From positions 1-6,367 of the forward strand of contig JALQUQ010000087.1 of assembly GCA_023263735.1 (NCBI GenBank): a stretch of 6,367 nt of DNA, written 5' to 3'. The notes beneath the pieces are model-generated. The model was not told the DNA's origin, made no database searches, and worked only from the letters and a program-made list of their open reading frames with translations. A program made the translations under genes and the position numbers. Below are positions 5,529-6,367 of this stretch, in pieces. Positions within the stretch are counted from its first letter, which is position 1, and every line of letters starts with the position of its first letter. The stretch is from Paracoccaceae bacterium (lineage in GTDB: Bacteria; Pseudomonadota; Alphaproteobacteria; Rhodobacterales; Rhodobacteraceae).

Positions 5529-6367
5529 ATGGAGAAATCGCCTGACGCCTTCCGCACCATATCGGAAGTTTCCGAATTTCTGGAAACACCGGCCCATGTG
5601 CTGCGGTTTTGGGAAAGCCGGTTTCCCCAGATCAAGCCCGTCAAACGCGCGGGGGGGCGTCGGTATTACCGTCCGGCGGATGTTGCCTTGTTGCAAGGGA
5701 TCAAGCGGCTTTTGCACGAGGATGGGATGACCATTCGCGGCGTGCAGAAAATCCTGCGCGAACAGGGGGTAAAACAGGTTTCTGGAATGGCGGACGACAC
5801 ATTGGCCGAAGACGACGATGCCGCATTGGAACTGGCCTTGGCCGATTTGATGGGGCCTGCCGATCCCACTCCGCCCCCCAGCCGCGAAGAGGCCGAAACC
5901 GCGCAGGTGATCGCGCTCCAGACCGCGCTGCGCAAAGCCGATGAAGAGGCCGCCAAACCGGCCGAGGGTGTGGTTGCCCCCTTTGTGGCCCCCATCCGTC
6001 CGGTGGCGCCCTCCGTGGCGCCCCCCGTGGCCCGCTCGGCCTGGCAAGACGACGGGATCGGCGATCTGTTTGGCCGTCTTTCCGCCGGTCCGTCTGATGC
6101 CGCAGATCGGCCCCCGGCACCCCCAACCTTTGAACCAGACCCCGACCCTGTCGAAGAAGCGCCGATGGCACTTTGGGCCGAAGCGGAACCCGAGGGGGCC
6201 GACATCCAATCCTTTGCCGATTCTGTTCGGGAGCCTGCCCCCGACCCGGAATCATTGGGATCGGAATCACCCGACTCGGAAACTCAGGACACGTCCATAC
6301 CTCCCAAAGTTGCCCCGGACGCGCCCTTGCCCGAAGAAGATGGCGTGCCAGACACCACTGATGCCCC
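5529..6367 (+). CDS. MerR-family transcriptional regulator with long acidic tail, 3' end cut by window edge
   Basis: Reading from the ATG at 5529 gives 279 codons with no stop before the right edge. Residues 8-76 form a MerR-type winged helix-turn-helix: [20 protein letters not shown] is the recognition part, [13 protein letters not shown] the wing and [25 protein letters not shown] the linking helices. No metal-binding or drug-binding C-terminal domain is visible. Instead, from about residue 88 the protein is acidic and rich in Pro, Ala and Glu, with a VAP-repeat segment (149-168); it is probably disordered apart from short predicted helices at 97-108 and 120-144. Homologues of this kind follow ihfA widely in alphaproteobacteria, but the effector and target promoters are unknown to me. 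GAGGGG (5511-5516) is 12 nt before the ATG, a long spacing, though no better in-frame start is seen. The 34-nt gap to ihfA suggests co-transcription. Confidence 0.9.
   Translation, partial: MEKSPDAFRTISEVSEFLETPAHVLRFWESRFPQIKPVKRAGGRRYYRPADVALLQGIKRLLHEDGMTIRGVQKILREQGVKQVSGMADDTLAEDDDAALELALADLMGPADPTPPPSREEAETAQVIALQTALRKADEEAAKPAEGVVAPFVAPIRPVAPSVAPPVARSAWQDDGIGDLFGRLSAGPSDAADRPPAPPTFEPDPDPVEEAPMALWAEAEPEGADIQSFADSVREPAPDPESLGSESPDSETQDTSIPPKVAPDAPLPEEDGVPDTTDA

Noticed and set aside
5334..6209. 291-codon minus-strand open frame opposite ihfA and the MerR-like gene
   Set aside because: It is Gly/Arg/Phe-rich mirror coding. The plus strand carries a clear IHF alpha and MerR helix-turn-helix.

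Overview
The window reads as ordinary chromosomal core sequence from an alphaproteobacterium, most likely order Rhodobacterales (Rhodobacter/Roseobacter relatives). This rests on the high G+C content, on protein wording typical of that group (an OlsB-type acyltransferase, a short BamE lipoprotein, an IHF alpha subunit), and on the gene order yceD(DUF177)-rpmF-plsX-fabH-ihfA-merR with a divergent bamE, which is well known from alphaproteobacteria. I see no mobile element, CRISPR array, phage gene, tRNA or rRNA, and no clear sign of recent transfer.

Layout. Positions 1-701 (minus strand) hold most of an OlsB-like GNAT acyltransferase for ornithine-lipid synthesis. It starts at a GTG and runs off the left edge, and its true frame is hidden behind longer antisense open frames. 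A 104-bp divergent spacer, which may carry two overlapping face-to-face promoters, separates it from msrB (806-1195, plus strand), a zinc-binding methionine-R-sulfoxide reductase without the usual resolving cysteine. msrB converges on bamE (1265-1741, minus strand), an outer-membrane lipoprotein of the BAM complex. A strong GC hairpin with an A/T tract lies between their ends.

From 1980 rightward is one co-directional cluster: yceD/DUF177 (1980-2564), rpmF (ribosomal protein L32, 2712-2918), plsX (about 2947-4140), fabH (4137-5108, overlapping plsX by 4 nt), ihfA (5195-5494) and a MerR-family regulator (from 5529 to beyond the right edge). The cluster joins ribosome biogenesis (DUF177, L32), the start of phospholipid synthesis (PlsX makes acyl-phosphate from acyl-ACP; FabH starts fatty-acid chains), and nucleoid/transcription control (IHF alpha, MerR-like protein). 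With OlsB and BamE nearby, much of the window concerns the cell envelope.

The points most worth a second look are modest. They are a perfect 8-bp hairpin whose GTAA loop contains the rpmF stop codon, the structured leader before rpmF, the apparent absence of the ubiquinol-cytochrome c chaperone gene that I recall lying between bamE and DUF177 in related genomes, the cysteine pattern of MsrB, and the long acidic proline/alanine-rich tail on the MerR-like protein. I did not find a previously undescribed system.
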